From Amycolatopsis australiensis (GTDB lineage: Bacteria > Actinomycetota > Actinomycetes > Mycobacteriales > Pseudonocardiaceae): a stretch of DNA of 64,000 nt. The stretch is from contig NZ_FPJG01000006.1 of assembly GCF_900119165.1 (NCBI RefSeq), positions 2,728,001-2,792,000 of the forward strand, in the 5' to 3' direction. The first letter of the stretch is position 1. Each line of letters opens with the position of its first letter. Positions 8,399 through 16,712 of the stretch are shown here, one piece after another. The position numbers were made by a program, and so were the translations under genes. The notes under the pieces were generated by a model, which was not told the DNA's origin, made no database searches, and saw only the letters and a list, made by a program, of their open reading frames with translations.

Positions 8399-9327
8399 GA
8401 CCCCACCGCCGGGTGCAGCGAAAGGTAGACGTCGTCGAGCGTCGGCTCGGTCACCGTCAGGTCGCGCAGCGGCGCGCCGCCCGCGTCGAGTGCCCGCACC
8501 ACCACCGGGATGTCGCCCGGCCCGGACAGCGGCACGGTGAGCACCAGCCCGGCGCGGCCGCTCGCGAGACCCAGGCGCGACAAGGCGTCCACCGCCCGCC
8601 GCAACGCCAGCTCGGTGCCGAAGGTCAGCGTCGCCGTCCGGTGGCCGAGCCGCGCCTTGAGCTGCGCCGGCGTCCCCGACACGGTGATGCGGCCGAGGCC
8701 GAGGACGACGACGTGATCGGCCAGCCGGTCCGCCTCCTCGAGGTACTGCGTCGTCAGCACGACGGTCGTGCCCCGCGCCGCGAGCCCTTCGACGACCGTC
8801 CACAGCCCGGCCCGGCTGACCGGGTCGAGGCCGGTGGTCGGCTCGTCGAGGAACAGCACCTGCGGCGCGCCGACGAGACCCGCGGCCAGGTCCAGCCGCC
8901 GCCGCATCCCGCCGGAATAGGTGCCCGCCGGCCGGTCGGCCGCGTCTTCGAGGCCGAACGCCGCGATCAGCTCCGCCGCGCGCGCCTGCGCCTGCCGCGG
9001 TTTCGCGCCCAGCAGCCGGGCGACCAGCACGAGGTTCCCGCGCCCGGACAGCGCGTCGTCGACCGCGGCGAACTGCCCGGTCACCCCGATCCGCCGCCGC
9101 ACCGCGGGCGCGCGCTGCACGACGTCGTAGCCGCAGACGCGGGCGCTGCCGGCACTCGGGCGGACGCGGGTGCTGAGGATGTCGATCAGCGTGGTCTTCC
9201 CGGCGCCGTTGTGGCCGAGGACCGCCAGCACCGCGCCGCGGGCGACGGCCAGGCTGATCCCGGCGAGCGCGGTGACTTCGCCGTACTGCTTCGCGAGGTC
9301 CGTCACGGCGATGACCGGCTGGTTCAT
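8395..9327 (-). CDS. ABC exporter ATPase, DrrA-like
   Basis: A 310-residue nucleotide-binding subunit. Walker A is GHNGAGKTT, the signature is YSGGMRRRLDLA, Walker B is VLFLDEPTTGLDP, with a conserved His in the switch region replaced by VVLTTQYLEEADRLAD as in DrrA-type proteins. The ATG at 9327 is chosen over more upstream starts because AAAGGAG sits just before it and the ATPase fold begins with MNQPVIAVTDLAK. The C-terminal extension (residues ~220-310) is typical of drug exporters. It shares a divergent promoter region with the mce operon, where a GTGACA-type module is found. It is not the MceG ATPase: it pairs with its own ABC-2 permease and lies outside the mce operon. Confidence 0.9.
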   Translation of the reverse strand: MNQPVIAVTDLAKQYGEVTALAGISLAVARGAVLAVLGHNGAGKTTLIDILSTRVRPSAGSARVCGYDVVQRAPAVRRRIGVTGQFAAVDDALSGRGNLVLVARLLGAKPRQAQARAAELIAAFGLEDAADRPAGTYSGGMRRRLDLAAGLVGAPQVLFLDEPTTGLDPVSRAGLWTVVEGLAARGTTVVLTTQYLEEADRLADHVVVLGLGRITVSGTPAQLKARLGHRTATLTFGTELALRRAVDALSRLGLASGRAGLVLTVPLSGPGDIPVVVRALDAGGAPLRDLTVTEPTLDDVYLSLHPAVGS

Positions 9328-9401
9328 GGCCGCTCCTTTCCCTGCCCGGGAAAACGTAGCCGGACCCGGCGGTGCCGGGCAAGACGATCGCCGCCATCCA
9401 C

Positions 9402-9450
9402 CGTGCGCGTGACAATTTCCGGGACGCCGGATGGCATGCGCGTGACAAGG
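9402..9450 (+). promoter_or_regulatory. GTGACA module A in the divergent exporter/mce promoter region
   Basis: Two direct repeats TGCGCGTGACAA at 9404-9415 and 9437-9448 lie 33 bp apart (start to start), with CGGATGG between them. The same arrangement, with identical spacing, recurs at 24935-24974. The module sits about 75-125 bp upstream of the ABC ATPase and 130-175 bp upstream of the first gene of the mce operon. It could be a regulator binding site; the binding protein is unknown, with the nearby PucR-type regulators as candidates. Confidence 0.5.
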
Positions 9451-9578
9451 GCTGACCTGCGTGAGGCTTGTCGGCGACGGTGTTCCCACGGGTATGACAA
9501 AGAATCGCCATCGGGTTGTCGAGGCGGATTTCCACAGGTAACTTTCCCGGAAATTCCCCATTTCCGAGGTGACGAGCC

Positions 9579-11156
9579 GTGAGATTTTCGTGGAAGCCGA
9601 GAAAGCTCGCCTACGGCCTGGCCGTCGCGACCGTCGCGGGGGTCGCGGCGACCGTCGCGCTGGTCGGGGCGGGTCCGACGCAGGCCGCGCCGGTGAGCCT
9701 GACGCTGAACTACACCTGCCCGTTCCCGCTCATCGGCGACCAGGTCCTCGCCGTGAAGATCGACACGAACCTGCCCGACAACGCCGTCGCGGGCGCGGCG
9801 TCGACGCCGATCACCTTCGACGTCGACGTCACCGTGCCGGAGACCGCCACCGAGGGCCTCGCGCTGGTCGGCGCGACCTCTTTGGACGGTTCGGCGAAGG
9901 CCGCGGCGACGCTCAAGTACCCGGTCGACAAGACGCTGAACCTGAACCTGCCGCTGGTCATCGCGTCGACGCCGGTGCCGCCGTCGGGCGCCTTCCACGT
10001 CAAGACCAGCGGCAAGGCGCCCGCCGTGACGTTCCCGAGCCCGGGCACCGCGTCGGTGACGGTCGGGAACTTCAGCACCACGATGACCCCGCGCACGGCG
10101 AACGGCCAGCCGACCGACCTCGGCACGTTCACGTCGGACTGCGTCGCCGTCCCGGGGCAGAACCAGCAGCTGGGCACGTTCGAGGTCAAGCCGGCGGGCG
10201 GCACCACGACGCCGACCACACCGACGACGCCCACGACGCCGACGACGCCGACGACCACGCCGACCACGCCGACCACTCCGACGACGGAGCCCACAACTCC
10301 GACGACGGAACCGACGACGCCGACAACCCCGACGACGGCACCGACCACGCCGACCACCGAGCCCACGACACCGACCACGGTGCCGACGACGCCGACCACA
10401 CAACCGACCACTCCGACGACCGAGCCGACGACCCCCACAACCGAGCCGACCACGCCGACGAGTGAGCCGACGACGCCGACCACGGTGCCGACCACGCCGA
10501 CCACGCAACCGACCACCCCCACGACCGAGCCGACGACGCCCACGACCGAACCGACCACGCCGACGACGCCGACAACCGCACCGACCACGCCGACCACGCC
10601 GACCACGGAACCGACCACGCCGACAACCCAGCCGACCACCCCGCCGGGCGGCATCGAGGTCAAGTACGCGGTCAAGGGCCGGTCGGTCCTCCAGCAGCTG
10701 CACGCCACGCTGCCGCTCGGCCCCGGCACCCTGGACGCGAAGCTCGACACCGCGTCGGGCAGGTTCGGCGCCCAGCTCGCGCTGCCGAAGTCGGACGTGT
10801 ACTTCCGCGTCCTCGGCTTCATCCCGGCGTCGGCGACCGTGAAGCTCGACCAGGCCGGCCCGATCACCGGCACGCTCACCGCCGGCACGGTCAAGGCCGA
10901 CGCGCCGGTCGACGTCCACCTCACCAAGGTGCGCGTGTTCGGCTTCCCGATCCTGGCGTCGAACTCCTGCCACACGGTGAAGCCGGCCGAGGTGCCGCTC
11001 GCCTCGGCGCCCGGGTTCGACCCGCTCAAGGGCGGCAAGCTGACCGCGACGTACGCCATCCCGCGGTTCACCGGCTGCGGGTTCCTCACCGGGCTGATCA
11101 CCGCCCTCGCCTCCGGTCCTGGCAACAGGCTGGAAGTGACCCTCACCAAGAAGTGA
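9579..11156 (+). CDS. Secreted two-module protein with Thr/Pro linker (DUF6801-like), first gene of the mce operon
   Basis: A 525-residue exported protein. A basic N-terminus and hydrophobic helix (LAYGLAVATVAGVAATVALVGAG) are followed by an AxA-type cleavage region (TQAAPVS). Module 1 begins LTLNYTCPFPLIGDQ, a start shared with two other proteins in this window. A ~145-residue linker of TTPTT/EPTTPTT units follows, then module 2 (GIEVKYAVKGRSVLQQLHATLPLG to FTGCGFLTGLITALASGPGN). The family resembles the actinobacterial DUF6801 group (named from memory, not checked). GTG 9579 is preceded by GAGGTGA. The gene is 31 bp from the next and belongs to the mce transcription unit; a surface or periplasmic role in lipid handling is an inference. 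The long linker suggests it spans or is anchored through the cell wall. Confidence 0.8.
   Translation: MRFSWKPRKLAYGLAVATVAGVAATVALVGAGPTQAAPVSLTLNYTCPFPLIGDQVLAVKIDTNLPDNAVAGAASTPITFDVDVTVPETATEGLALVGATSLDGSAKAAATLKYPVDKTLNLNLPLVIASTPVPPSGAFHVKTSGKAPAVTFPSPGTASVTVGNFSTTMTPRTANGQPTDLGTFTSDCVAVPGQNQQLGTFEVKPAGGTTTPTTPTTPTTPTTPTTTPTTPTTPTTEPTTPTTEPTTPTTPTTAPTTPTTEPTTPTTVPTTPTTQPTTPTTEPTTPTTEPTTPTSEPTTPTTVPTTPTTQPTTPTTEPTTPTTEPTTPTTPTTAPTTPTTPTTEPTTPTTQPTTPPGGIEVKYAVKGRSVLQQLHATLPLGPGTLDAKLDTASGRFGAQLALPKSDVYFRVLGFIPASATVKLDQAGPITGTLTAGTVKADAPVDVHLTKVRVFGFPILASNSCHTVKPAEVPLASAPGFDPLKGGKLTATYAIPRFTGCGFLTGLITALASGPGNRLEVTLTKK
10196..10645 (+). repeat. Low-complexity Thr/Pro coding repeat
   Basis: About 450 bp of ACGCCGACC-like units encode the TPTT/EPTTPTT linker of the secreted protein. 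Third-position variation (ACC, ACG, ACA, ACT) means the repeat is kept at the protein level rather than as exact DNA. On the other strand it reads as a Val/Gly-rich shadow with no support. Confidence 0.9.
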
Positions 11157-11187
11157 CCGAACGGCCCTCGATGATGAGGAACTCCGG

Positions 11188-11907
11188 ATGCTGACGCGGT
11201 TCTCGCTGCCGCTCGTGCTGATGCTCGCGGCGTTCTCGCTGGGTGCGGCCCAAGCCGCGCCCGGCGGGGACGTGCCGCGGGCGCAGGCGACGCAGATCCC
11301 CTTCGGCTTCACCCTCGGGGACGCGCAGCAGCCGACCACGAGCCACGTCGCCAAGCTCGGGTCCGACATCGTCTTCCCGCCGGGCACGTTCGACGGCTTC
11401 CTGGGCGGCCTGACCAGCACCGTGCCGGTCAGCGGGAAGCTCGCCATCCCGCCCGCGGACGGCTACTTCGTCGCGTTCCGGTTCATGGCCACCACCGGCC
11501 GGGTCGAGATCATCCCGGACGGTGACGCCACCGGAACGGCGGCCGTGCACACCGGCAAGGACACGGCCTGCAAGGCCACGCAAACGAACATCTGCGCCGA
11601 CACGGACGTCACCGCGAAGGTGTTCATCCGGCTGTCGGAGGCCAAAGTGGACGGCCGGGTCCTCGACGTCGGGCCGGACTGCCGGACGGCTCAGCCCGCG
11701 GCCGTCACCATCAAGGCACTGGTGCCGATCTCGCTGCCCGCGCCACCGGTGAAGGTGAGCACCACGTTCACCACCCCGCCGTTCGCCGGGTGCGTCGGGC
11801 ACGAAGACGTGAGCCGGCTGCTCACCGGCCTGGTTTCGGGGCCGGGCAACACGTTCGTCTCGAACCTCACGTTGCGCTGCTTCAGCACCGGGTGCGCGCA
11901 GCCATGA
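11188..11907 (+). CDS. Secreted protein related to the C-terminal module of its upstream neighbour
   Basis: A 239-residue protein with a clear signal peptide (FSLPLVLMLAAFSLGAAQA, cleavage after AQA). The mature part has one domain whose end, TTPPFAGCVGHEDVSRLLTGLVSGPGNTF, matches the ends of the two-module proteins in the window (FTGCGFLTGLITALASGPGN and LTGCGAFTASLSSLVQGGGN), so it is a one-module member of the same family. Cys residues at CKATQTNIC and near DCRTA may form disulfides outside the cell. The stop overlaps the first YrbE permease gene (ATGA), placing this secreted protein firmly in the mce operon. Possible role: envelope partner of the Mce complex (inference). No enzyme motif is visible. 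Confidence 0.75.
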   Translation: MLTRFSLPLVLMLAAFSLGAAQAAPGGDVPRAQATQIPFGFTLGDAQQPTTSHVAKLGSDIVFPPGTFDGFLGGLTSTVPVSGKLAIPPADGYFVAFRFMATTGRVEIIPDGDATGTAAVHTGKDTACKATQTNICADTDVTAKVFIRLSEAKVDGRVLDVGPDCRTAQPAAVTIKALVPISLPAPPVKVSTTFTTPPFAGCVGHEDVSRLLTGLVSGPGNTFVSNLTLRCFSTGCAQP

Positions 11908-12698
11908 CCACATTCCTCAGCGAAGCTCCCCGGCGGGCCGCGAACGGCCTGCGCGAGTTCGGCCGCCTGTGCGCGATGGGCCTCGACATCGTCCTCGCCA
12001 TGGCACGCCGCCCGTACCAGGTGCGCGAGTTCGTCCAGCAGTTCTGGTTCATCGCGAGCGTGTCCATCACGCCGGCGATCCTCGTCTCCATCCCGTTCGG
12101 CGCGGTCATCTCGCTGCAGCTCGGCTCGCTGACCAGCCAGATCGGCGCCCAGCAGTTCAACGGCGCGGCGAGCGTCCTGGCCGTCGTGCAGCAGGCGAGC
12201 CCGATCGTGACGACGCTGATCATCGCCGGCGCGGGCGGCAGCGCCATCTGCGCCGATCTGGGCGCGCGCAGCATCCGCGAGGAGATCGACGCGATGGAGG
12301 TGCTCGGCGTCTCGCCGATCCACCGGCTGATCGTGCCGCGCGTGCAGGCCGCGGTCGGTGTGTCCGTGCTGCTCAACGGCCTGGTCAGCGTCGTCGGCGT
12401 GCTCGGCGGCTACTTCTTCACCGTGATCGTCCAGGGCGGCACGCCCGGGGCGTACCTGGCCAGCTTCAACGCGCTGGCACAGCTGCCCGACCTCGTCGTC
12501 AGCTCGGTCAAGGCGGTGATCTTCGGCTACCTCGCCGGGGTCGTGGCCGCCTACCGCGGCCTCAACCCGAAGGGCGGCCCCAAGGGCGTCGGCGACGTCG
12601 TCAACCAGTCCGTCGTGATCACCTTCCTGCTGCTGTTCTTCGTCAACACCGTGCTCACCGCGCTGTACCTGCAGCTCGTCCCGGCGAAGGGAACCTGA
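11904..12698 (+). CDS. yrbEA: YrbE/MlaE-family permease A of the Mce transporter
   Basis: A 264-residue integral membrane protein of the MlaE/YrbE family, with the conserved core SLTSQIGAQQFNGA and the cytoplasmic EExDAMEVLGVSP coupling element (here IREEIDAMEVLGVSPIHRL), which contacts the ATPase. ATG 11904 overlaps the upstream stop. The next gene begins directly after its stop (TGAGTG). With YrbEB it forms the membrane channel of an Mce lipid importer, driven by an MceG-type ATPase that is not encoded in this window. Mce systems in actinomycetes import sterols, fatty acids or mycolates; the substrate here is unknown. Confidence 0.93.
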   Translation: MTTFLSEAPRRAANGLREFGRLCAMGLDIVLAMARRPYQVREFVQQFWFIASVSITPAILVSIPFGAVISLQLGSLTSQIGAQQFNGAASVLAVVQQASPIVTTLIIAGAGGSAICADLGARSIREEIDAMEVLGVSPIHRLIVPRVQAAVGVSVLLNGLVSVVGVLGGYFFTVIVQGGTPGAYLASFNALAQLPDLVVSSVKAVIFGYLAGVVAAYRGLNPKGGPKGVGDVVNQSVVITFLLLFFVNTVLTALYLQLVPAKGT

Positions 12699-13514
12699 GT
12701 GGCCATCCTCGGCAAACCCGGCGAGCGGCTGTTCGACCTCGGCGACCAGCTGCTGTTCTACGTCCGTGCCATCGCGGCCGTCCCGCTCGCGGTGACGCGC
12801 TACTTCCGCGAAGTCGTGCGCCTGCTGGCCGAAGTGACGTTCGGCAGCGGCGCGCTGGCGGTGATCGGCGGCACGATCGGCGTGATGGTCGGGCTGTGCG
12901 TGTTCACCGGCGTCACCGTCGGCCTGCAGGGCTTCAGCGCGCTGAACCAGATCAACATCTCGGCGATGACCGGGTTCCTCACCGCGTACTTCAACACGCG
13001 GGAGATCGCGCCGCTGGTCGCCGGGCTCGCCCTGTCGTCCACTGTGGGCAGTGGGTTCACCGCGCAGCTCGGCGCCATGCGCATCTCGGAGGAGATCGAC
13101 GCGCTGGAGGTGATGGCCGTCCGGAGCATGCCGTACCTGGTCACCACCCGGATCGTCGCCGGGTTCGTCGCCATCATCCCGCTCTACGTCATCGGCCTGC
13201 TGATCTCCTACCTCGGTTCGCGGCTGACCACGGTCGTCTTCTTCGGGCAGTCCGGCGGCACCTACGACCACTACTTCACGCTGTTCCTGCCACCCGGTGA
13301 CGTGCTGTGGTCGTTCGGCAAGGTGCTCGTGTTCAGCGTCGGCGTGATCCTGACGCACTGCTTCTACGGCTACCGGGCCAGCGGTGGCCCGGCCGGTGTC
13401 GGTGTCGCCGTCGGCCGCGCGGTGCGGACGTCGATCGTGCTGATCAGCGTGCTCGACCTGTTCCTCTCGCTGGCCATCTGGGGCGCGACGACCACGGTGA
13501 AGGTGTCCGGATGA
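12699..13514 (+). CDS. yrbEB: YrbE/MlaE-family permease B of the Mce transporter
   Basis: A 271-residue partner of the preceding permease. The conserved elements are LQGFSALNQINISAMTG, then GSGFTAQLGAMRISEEIDALEVMAVRSM, the EE-D-LEVM coupling helix of MlaE proteins. The GTG start abuts the previous stop without a gap, and its own stop overlaps mceA (ATGA). It should pair with YrbEA in the inner membrane to move lipid delivered through the Mce ring or tube. Length and gene order (yrbEA, yrbEB, mceA-F) are the standard actinobacterial arrangement. Confidence 0.93.
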   Translation: MAILGKPGERLFDLGDQLLFYVRAIAAVPLAVTRYFREVVRLLAEVTFGSGALAVIGGTIGVMVGLCVFTGVTVGLQGFSALNQINISAMTGFLTAYFNTREIAPLVAGLALSSTVGSGFTAQLGAMRISEEIDALEVMAVRSMPYLVTTRIVAGFVAIIPLYVIGLLISYLGSRLTTVVFFGQSGGTYDHYFTLFLPPGDVLWSFGKVLVFSVGVILTHCFYGYRASGGPAGVGVAVGRAVRTSIVLISVLDLFLSLAIWGATTTVKVSG

Positions 13515-14707
13515 GCCGCTTCGCGACGCAGCTGGCCGGGGTCGCCTTCCTCGGCGTGCTGGTCCTGCTCGGGTGGTTCGCGGTGGCCGTCTACGACAAG
13601 GACTTCGACGACTCCGAGCTGGTCACGCTGCACGCGGACCGGGTCGGCAACCAGCTCGCCCCGACGGCGGAGGTCAAGGTCAGGGGCGTGCCGTTCGGCG
13701 AGGTCAGGGCGGTGCGCAGCACGCGGGCGGGCGCCGAGATCGACCTGGCGCTGGACCCGGCGAAGATCGGCCTGCTGCCCCGCAACGTCTCGGCGCGGCT
13801 GCTGCCGAAGACTGTCTTCGGCGAGCGGTACGTCAACCTCGTGCTGCCAGACCGTCCACAAGGGACATTGCGGGCGGGTGACGTCATCGGGCAGGACCAC
13901 TCGGCCAACGCGATCGAGCTGGAGCGCGTCCTCGGCGACCTGCTGCCCCTGCTGCGCGCGGTCCAGCCGCAGAAGCTGAACAGCTCGCTGGGCGCGATCT
14001 CCCAGGCGCTGGACAACCGCGGGAAGCCGCTGGGCGACAGCGTCGTCAAACTGCAGGATCTGCTGGCCCAGGTGAACCCGCTGATGCCGCAGTTCAAGGC
14101 GGACATCACCGGCCTGGCGAACGCGGCCGACGTCTACACCACCGCGGCCCCGGACATCCTGCAGGCGCTGACCGACCTCTCGACCACCGCGAAGACCATC
14201 GTGGACACACGCGCCGGCCTCGACAGCCTCTACACGAGCGTGACGAGCGCGACCGGCCACCTGAACGACTTCCTGCGCAAGAACAAGGACAACATCATCG
14301 GCGTCTCCGTGGAAAGCCGCCCGTCGCTGGAACTGCTGGCGCGGTACTCGCCGGAGTTCCCGTGCCTGTTCGACGCGGTGAACCGGCTCAAGCCCCTGAT
14401 GGAGAAGGCCCTGGGCAAGGGCACGAACGAACCCGGCCTGCACGTGACGCTCACCGTGCAGGACCCGCGCGAGAAGTACGTGCCCGGCCGCGACACCCCG
14501 CGGTACGACGCCACCGGCGGCCCGAAGTGCTACGGCGGCGGCGCCGCGGCGCCGGGCGCCACCGACGGCGACCTCGGCCCCGCCAACTCGCCGGGCGAGC
14601 GCCGGCTCGTCGCCGAACTGCTGAAGCCCACGCTGGGCGACGTGCCCGACTGGAGCAGTGTCCTGATCGGACCGGCACTGCGCGGAACGGAGGTGACCGT
14701 CCAATGA
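13511..14707 (+). CDS. mceA: Mce family protein MceA
   Basis: A 398-residue protein: an N-terminal helix (LAGVAFLGVLVLLGWFAVAVY) anchors it, then the MlaD/Mce beta-domain (VTLHADRVGNQLAPTAEVKVRGVPFGEVRAV, ERYVNLVLP) and a long helical region with regular hydrophobic spacing (about 140-300) expected to build the substrate tube. The C-terminal stretch (PCLFDAVNRLKPLMEKALGKG, then a flexible GGGAAAPGATDGD tail) is typical of MceA-type subunits. ATG 13511 lies in an ATGA overlap. It acts outside the membrane as one of six different subunits of the hexameric Mce assembly. Confidence 0.92.
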   Translation: MSRFATQLAGVAFLGVLVLLGWFAVAVYDKDFDDSELVTLHADRVGNQLAPTAEVKVRGVPFGEVRAVRSTRAGAEIDLALDPAKIGLLPRNVSARLLPKTVFGERYVNLVLPDRPQGTLRAGDVIGQDHSANAIELERVLGDLLPLLRAVQPQKLNSSLGAISQALDNRGKPLGDSVVKLQDLLAQVNPLMPQFKADITGLANAADVYTTAAPDILQALTDLSTTAKTIVDTRAGLDSLYTSVTSATGHLNDFLRKNKDNIIGVSVESRPSLELLARYSPEFPCLFDAVNRLKPLMEKALGKGTNEPGLHVTLTVQDPREKYVPGRDTPRYDATGGPKCYGGGAAAPGATDGDLGPANSPGERRLVAELLKPTLGDVPDWSSVLIGPALRGTEVTVQ

Positions 14708-15720
14708 GGAGCGTGCTGGGCCCGGCCGTCAAGGGCCTGATCTTCTTCGTGGTCACCGCGGCCGCCACCGGTGTCCTGGCGATCACGATCGCCAACTCGA
14801 GCGTCGGCACGACCATCGGCTACACGGCCCGGTTCACCGACGCGACCTCGGTCAACCCCGGCGACGAGGTCCGCATGGCCGGCGTCCGGATCGGCCAGGT
14901 CGACTCGGTGCGCGTCGTCGAGCACCGCCTGGCCGACGTCGCGTTCTCGGTTGACCGCGCCCACCGCCTCACCACGGCGGCCTCGGTCACCATCCGCTAC
15001 CGCAACCTCGTCGGGCAGCGGTACCTCGCGGTCGATCCCGGCGCCGCCGACACGGCCCCGACGCTGGCCGAAGACGCGCTGATCCCGCTGGAGAAGACCA
15101 AGCCCGCGCTCGACCTCACCGCGTTGTTCAACGGCTTCAAGCCGCTTTTCCAGGCGCTGTCGCCCGGCGACGTCAACCAGCTGTCGTTCGAGATCATCCA
15201 GGTGCTGCAGGGCGAGGGCAGCACGATCGACAGCCTGCTGCGGCACACCGCGTCGCTGACGTCCACCCTGGCCGGCAAGGACGCCGTGATCGGGCAGGTG
15301 ATCGGCAACCTCAACACCGTGCTCGACACCGTCAACGCCCAGGGCGACCAGTTCGACGCGCTCGTCGACACGACCGCGCAGCTGGTCACCGGCCTGGCCG
15401 CGGACGCGAAGCCGATCGGGCAGGCGATCGGCGGCCTCGGCGAGCTGACCACCGCCACCGCCGGGCTGCTGCAGCAGGGGCGCCAGCCGCTGAAGGACAG
15501 CATCGCCGCGCTCGGCGACCTGTCGAAGAACCTCGCCGACAACACCCCGGTCTTCCAGCAGTTCCTCGACCACCTGCCGGCGAAGCTCGACCGGATCGGC
15601 ACGCTGTTCTCCTACGGCTCGTGGGCGAACTTCTACCTGTGCGCGGTCGACTCCGACGCGAAGCCCGCCCCGGGCGGCCCGCCGCCGGGCATCCCCGTCA
15701 CGGCCGCGAGGTGCCGATGA
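14704..15720 (+). CDS. mceB: Mce family protein MceB
   Basis: A 338-residue Mce subunit. A membrane anchor (VKGLIFFVVTAAATGVLAITIA) is followed by the Mce domain YTARFTDATSVNPGDEVRMAGVRIGQVDSV and RYRNLVGQRYLAV, then a long helix-rich part beginning LDLTALFNGFKPLFQALSP, the usual MceB pattern. The C-terminus FYLCAVD resembles the end of many MceB proteins. It overlaps both neighbours through ATGA. It contributes one protomer to the lipid tunnel; no feature suggests loss of function. Confidence 0.92.
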   Translation: MRSVLGPAVKGLIFFVVTAAATGVLAITIANSSVGTTIGYTARFTDATSVNPGDEVRMAGVRIGQVDSVRVVEHRLADVAFSVDRAHRLTTAASVTIRYRNLVGQRYLAVDPGAADTAPTLAEDALIPLEKTKPALDLTALFNGFKPLFQALSPGDVNQLSFEIIQVLQGEGSTIDSLLRHTASLTSTLAGKDAVIGQVIGNLNTVLDTVNAQGDQFDALVDTTAQLVTGLAADAKPIGQAIGGLGELTTATAGLLQQGRQPLKDSIAALGDLSKNLADNTPVFQQFLDHLPAKLDRIGTLFSYGSWANFYLCAVDSDAKPAPGGPPPGIPVTAARCR

Positions 15721-16712
15721 AACCGTTCCGCAGCCGCAACCCGATCGCCGTCGGCACGGTGACCGCCCTGCTCATGGGCCTGGTGGGCGGTGCCACGTTC
15801 TTCGCCGGCGACCTGCCGCTCGTCGGCGGCGGCACGACGTACCGGGCGGAGTTCCGCGAGGCCGCCGGGCTGCGGCCGAACGACGAGGTCCGCGTGGCCG
15901 GGGTGAAGGTCGGCGAGGTCACCGACGTCCGGCTGGCCGGCGACCACGTCGAGGTGCTGTTCCGGGTCAAGGACACCTGGGTGGGCAACCGCACGACGGC
16001 GGCCATCAAGATCAAGACGCTGCTCGGCCAGAAGAACCTGGTGCTCGACCCGGTGGGCAACGGCGAGCTCGACCCGGACCAGCCGATCCCCGCCGAGCGC
16101 ACGAGCTCGCCCTACGACGTCACCGCGGTGTTCAACGACCTGGCGAGCACCGTCGGCGCGATCGACACCGGCCGGCTCGCGCAGGCGTTCCGCACCCTGT
16201 CGGACACCCTCGGCGCGTCGGCCCCCAGTGACGTCAAGACCGCGTTCAACGGGATCGCCGCCCTGTCGCAAACGCTCGCTTCGCGGGACGACGAGCTGGT
16301 GAAGCTGTTCCAGAACACCAGCCAGGTGTCGAAAACCCTCGGCGAGCGCTCGGACCAGATCCAGGCGCTCATCCGCGACGGCAACACGCTGCTCACCGAG
16401 CTGAACGCGCGGAAGGACGCGATCGCGCAGCTGTTCACCGGCATCAAGAACCTGTCGGTCCAGCTGCGCGGGCTGGTCGCGGAAAACCAGAAGACGCTCG
16501 GCCCGGCGCTCGACCAGCTCGACCGCGTCGCGACCGTGCTGCAGCAGAACCAGGGGAAGCTGGCGGACAGCCTGCGCCTGGCCGGCCCGTTCTACCGGCT
16601 GCTCGGCAACGCCGTCGGCAACGGGCGGTGGATCGACACCTACATCTGCGGGCTCGTCCCCACCGGCACCACGCCGGGCAGCTGCCTGCCACCGAAGAAC
16701 GGGGGACGCTGA
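15717..16712 (+). CDS. mceC: Mce family protein MceC
   Basis: A 331-residue subunit with an N-terminal anchor (PIAVGTVTALLMGLVGGATFFAG) and the Mce domain (YRAEFREAAGLRPNDEVRVAGVKVGEVTDV, TLLGQKNLVLDPVG). The following helical half contains SSPYDVTAVFNDLASTVGAID and ends in DTYICGLVPTG, common for MceC. The ATG start is in an ATGA overlap and the stop shares one base with mceD (TGATG). Role as for the other Mce subunits: a protomer of the periplasmic lipid conduit. Confidence 0.92.
   Translation: MKPFRSRNPIAVGTVTALLMGLVGGATFFAGDLPLVGGGTTYRAEFREAAGLRPNDEVRVAGVKVGEVTDVRLAGDHVEVLFRVKDTWVGNRTTAAIKIKTLLGQKNLVLDPVGNGELDPDQPIPAERTSSPYDVTAVFNDLASTVGAIDTGRLAQAFRTLSDTLGASAPSDVKTAFNGIAALSQTLASRDDELVKLFQNTSQVSKTLGERSDQIQALIRDGNTLLTELNARKDAIAQLFTGIKNLSVQLRGLVAENQKTLGPALDQLDRVATVLQQNQGKLADSLRLAGPFYRLLGNAVGNGRWIDTYICGLVPTGTTPGSCLPPKNGGR

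Noticed and set aside
8395..9327. ABC ATPase as the missing MceG energy source of the mce operon
   Set aside because: Its length, C-terminal extension and coupling to an ABC-2 permease mark it as a DrrA-type exporter subunit; MceG is normally encoded elsewhere.
10196..10645. Repetitive ACGCCGACC DNA as a possible CRISPR or satellite array
   Set aside because: No spacer/repeat structure; the units are codon-variable and encode the linker of a secreted protein.
9710..11149. Minus-strand protein with many VVGVVG repeats, could look like a membrane or amyloid-like protein
   Set aside because: It is the antisense of the Thr/Pro linker codons of the secreted protein; no start context, and the plus-strand protein has signal peptide and paralogues.
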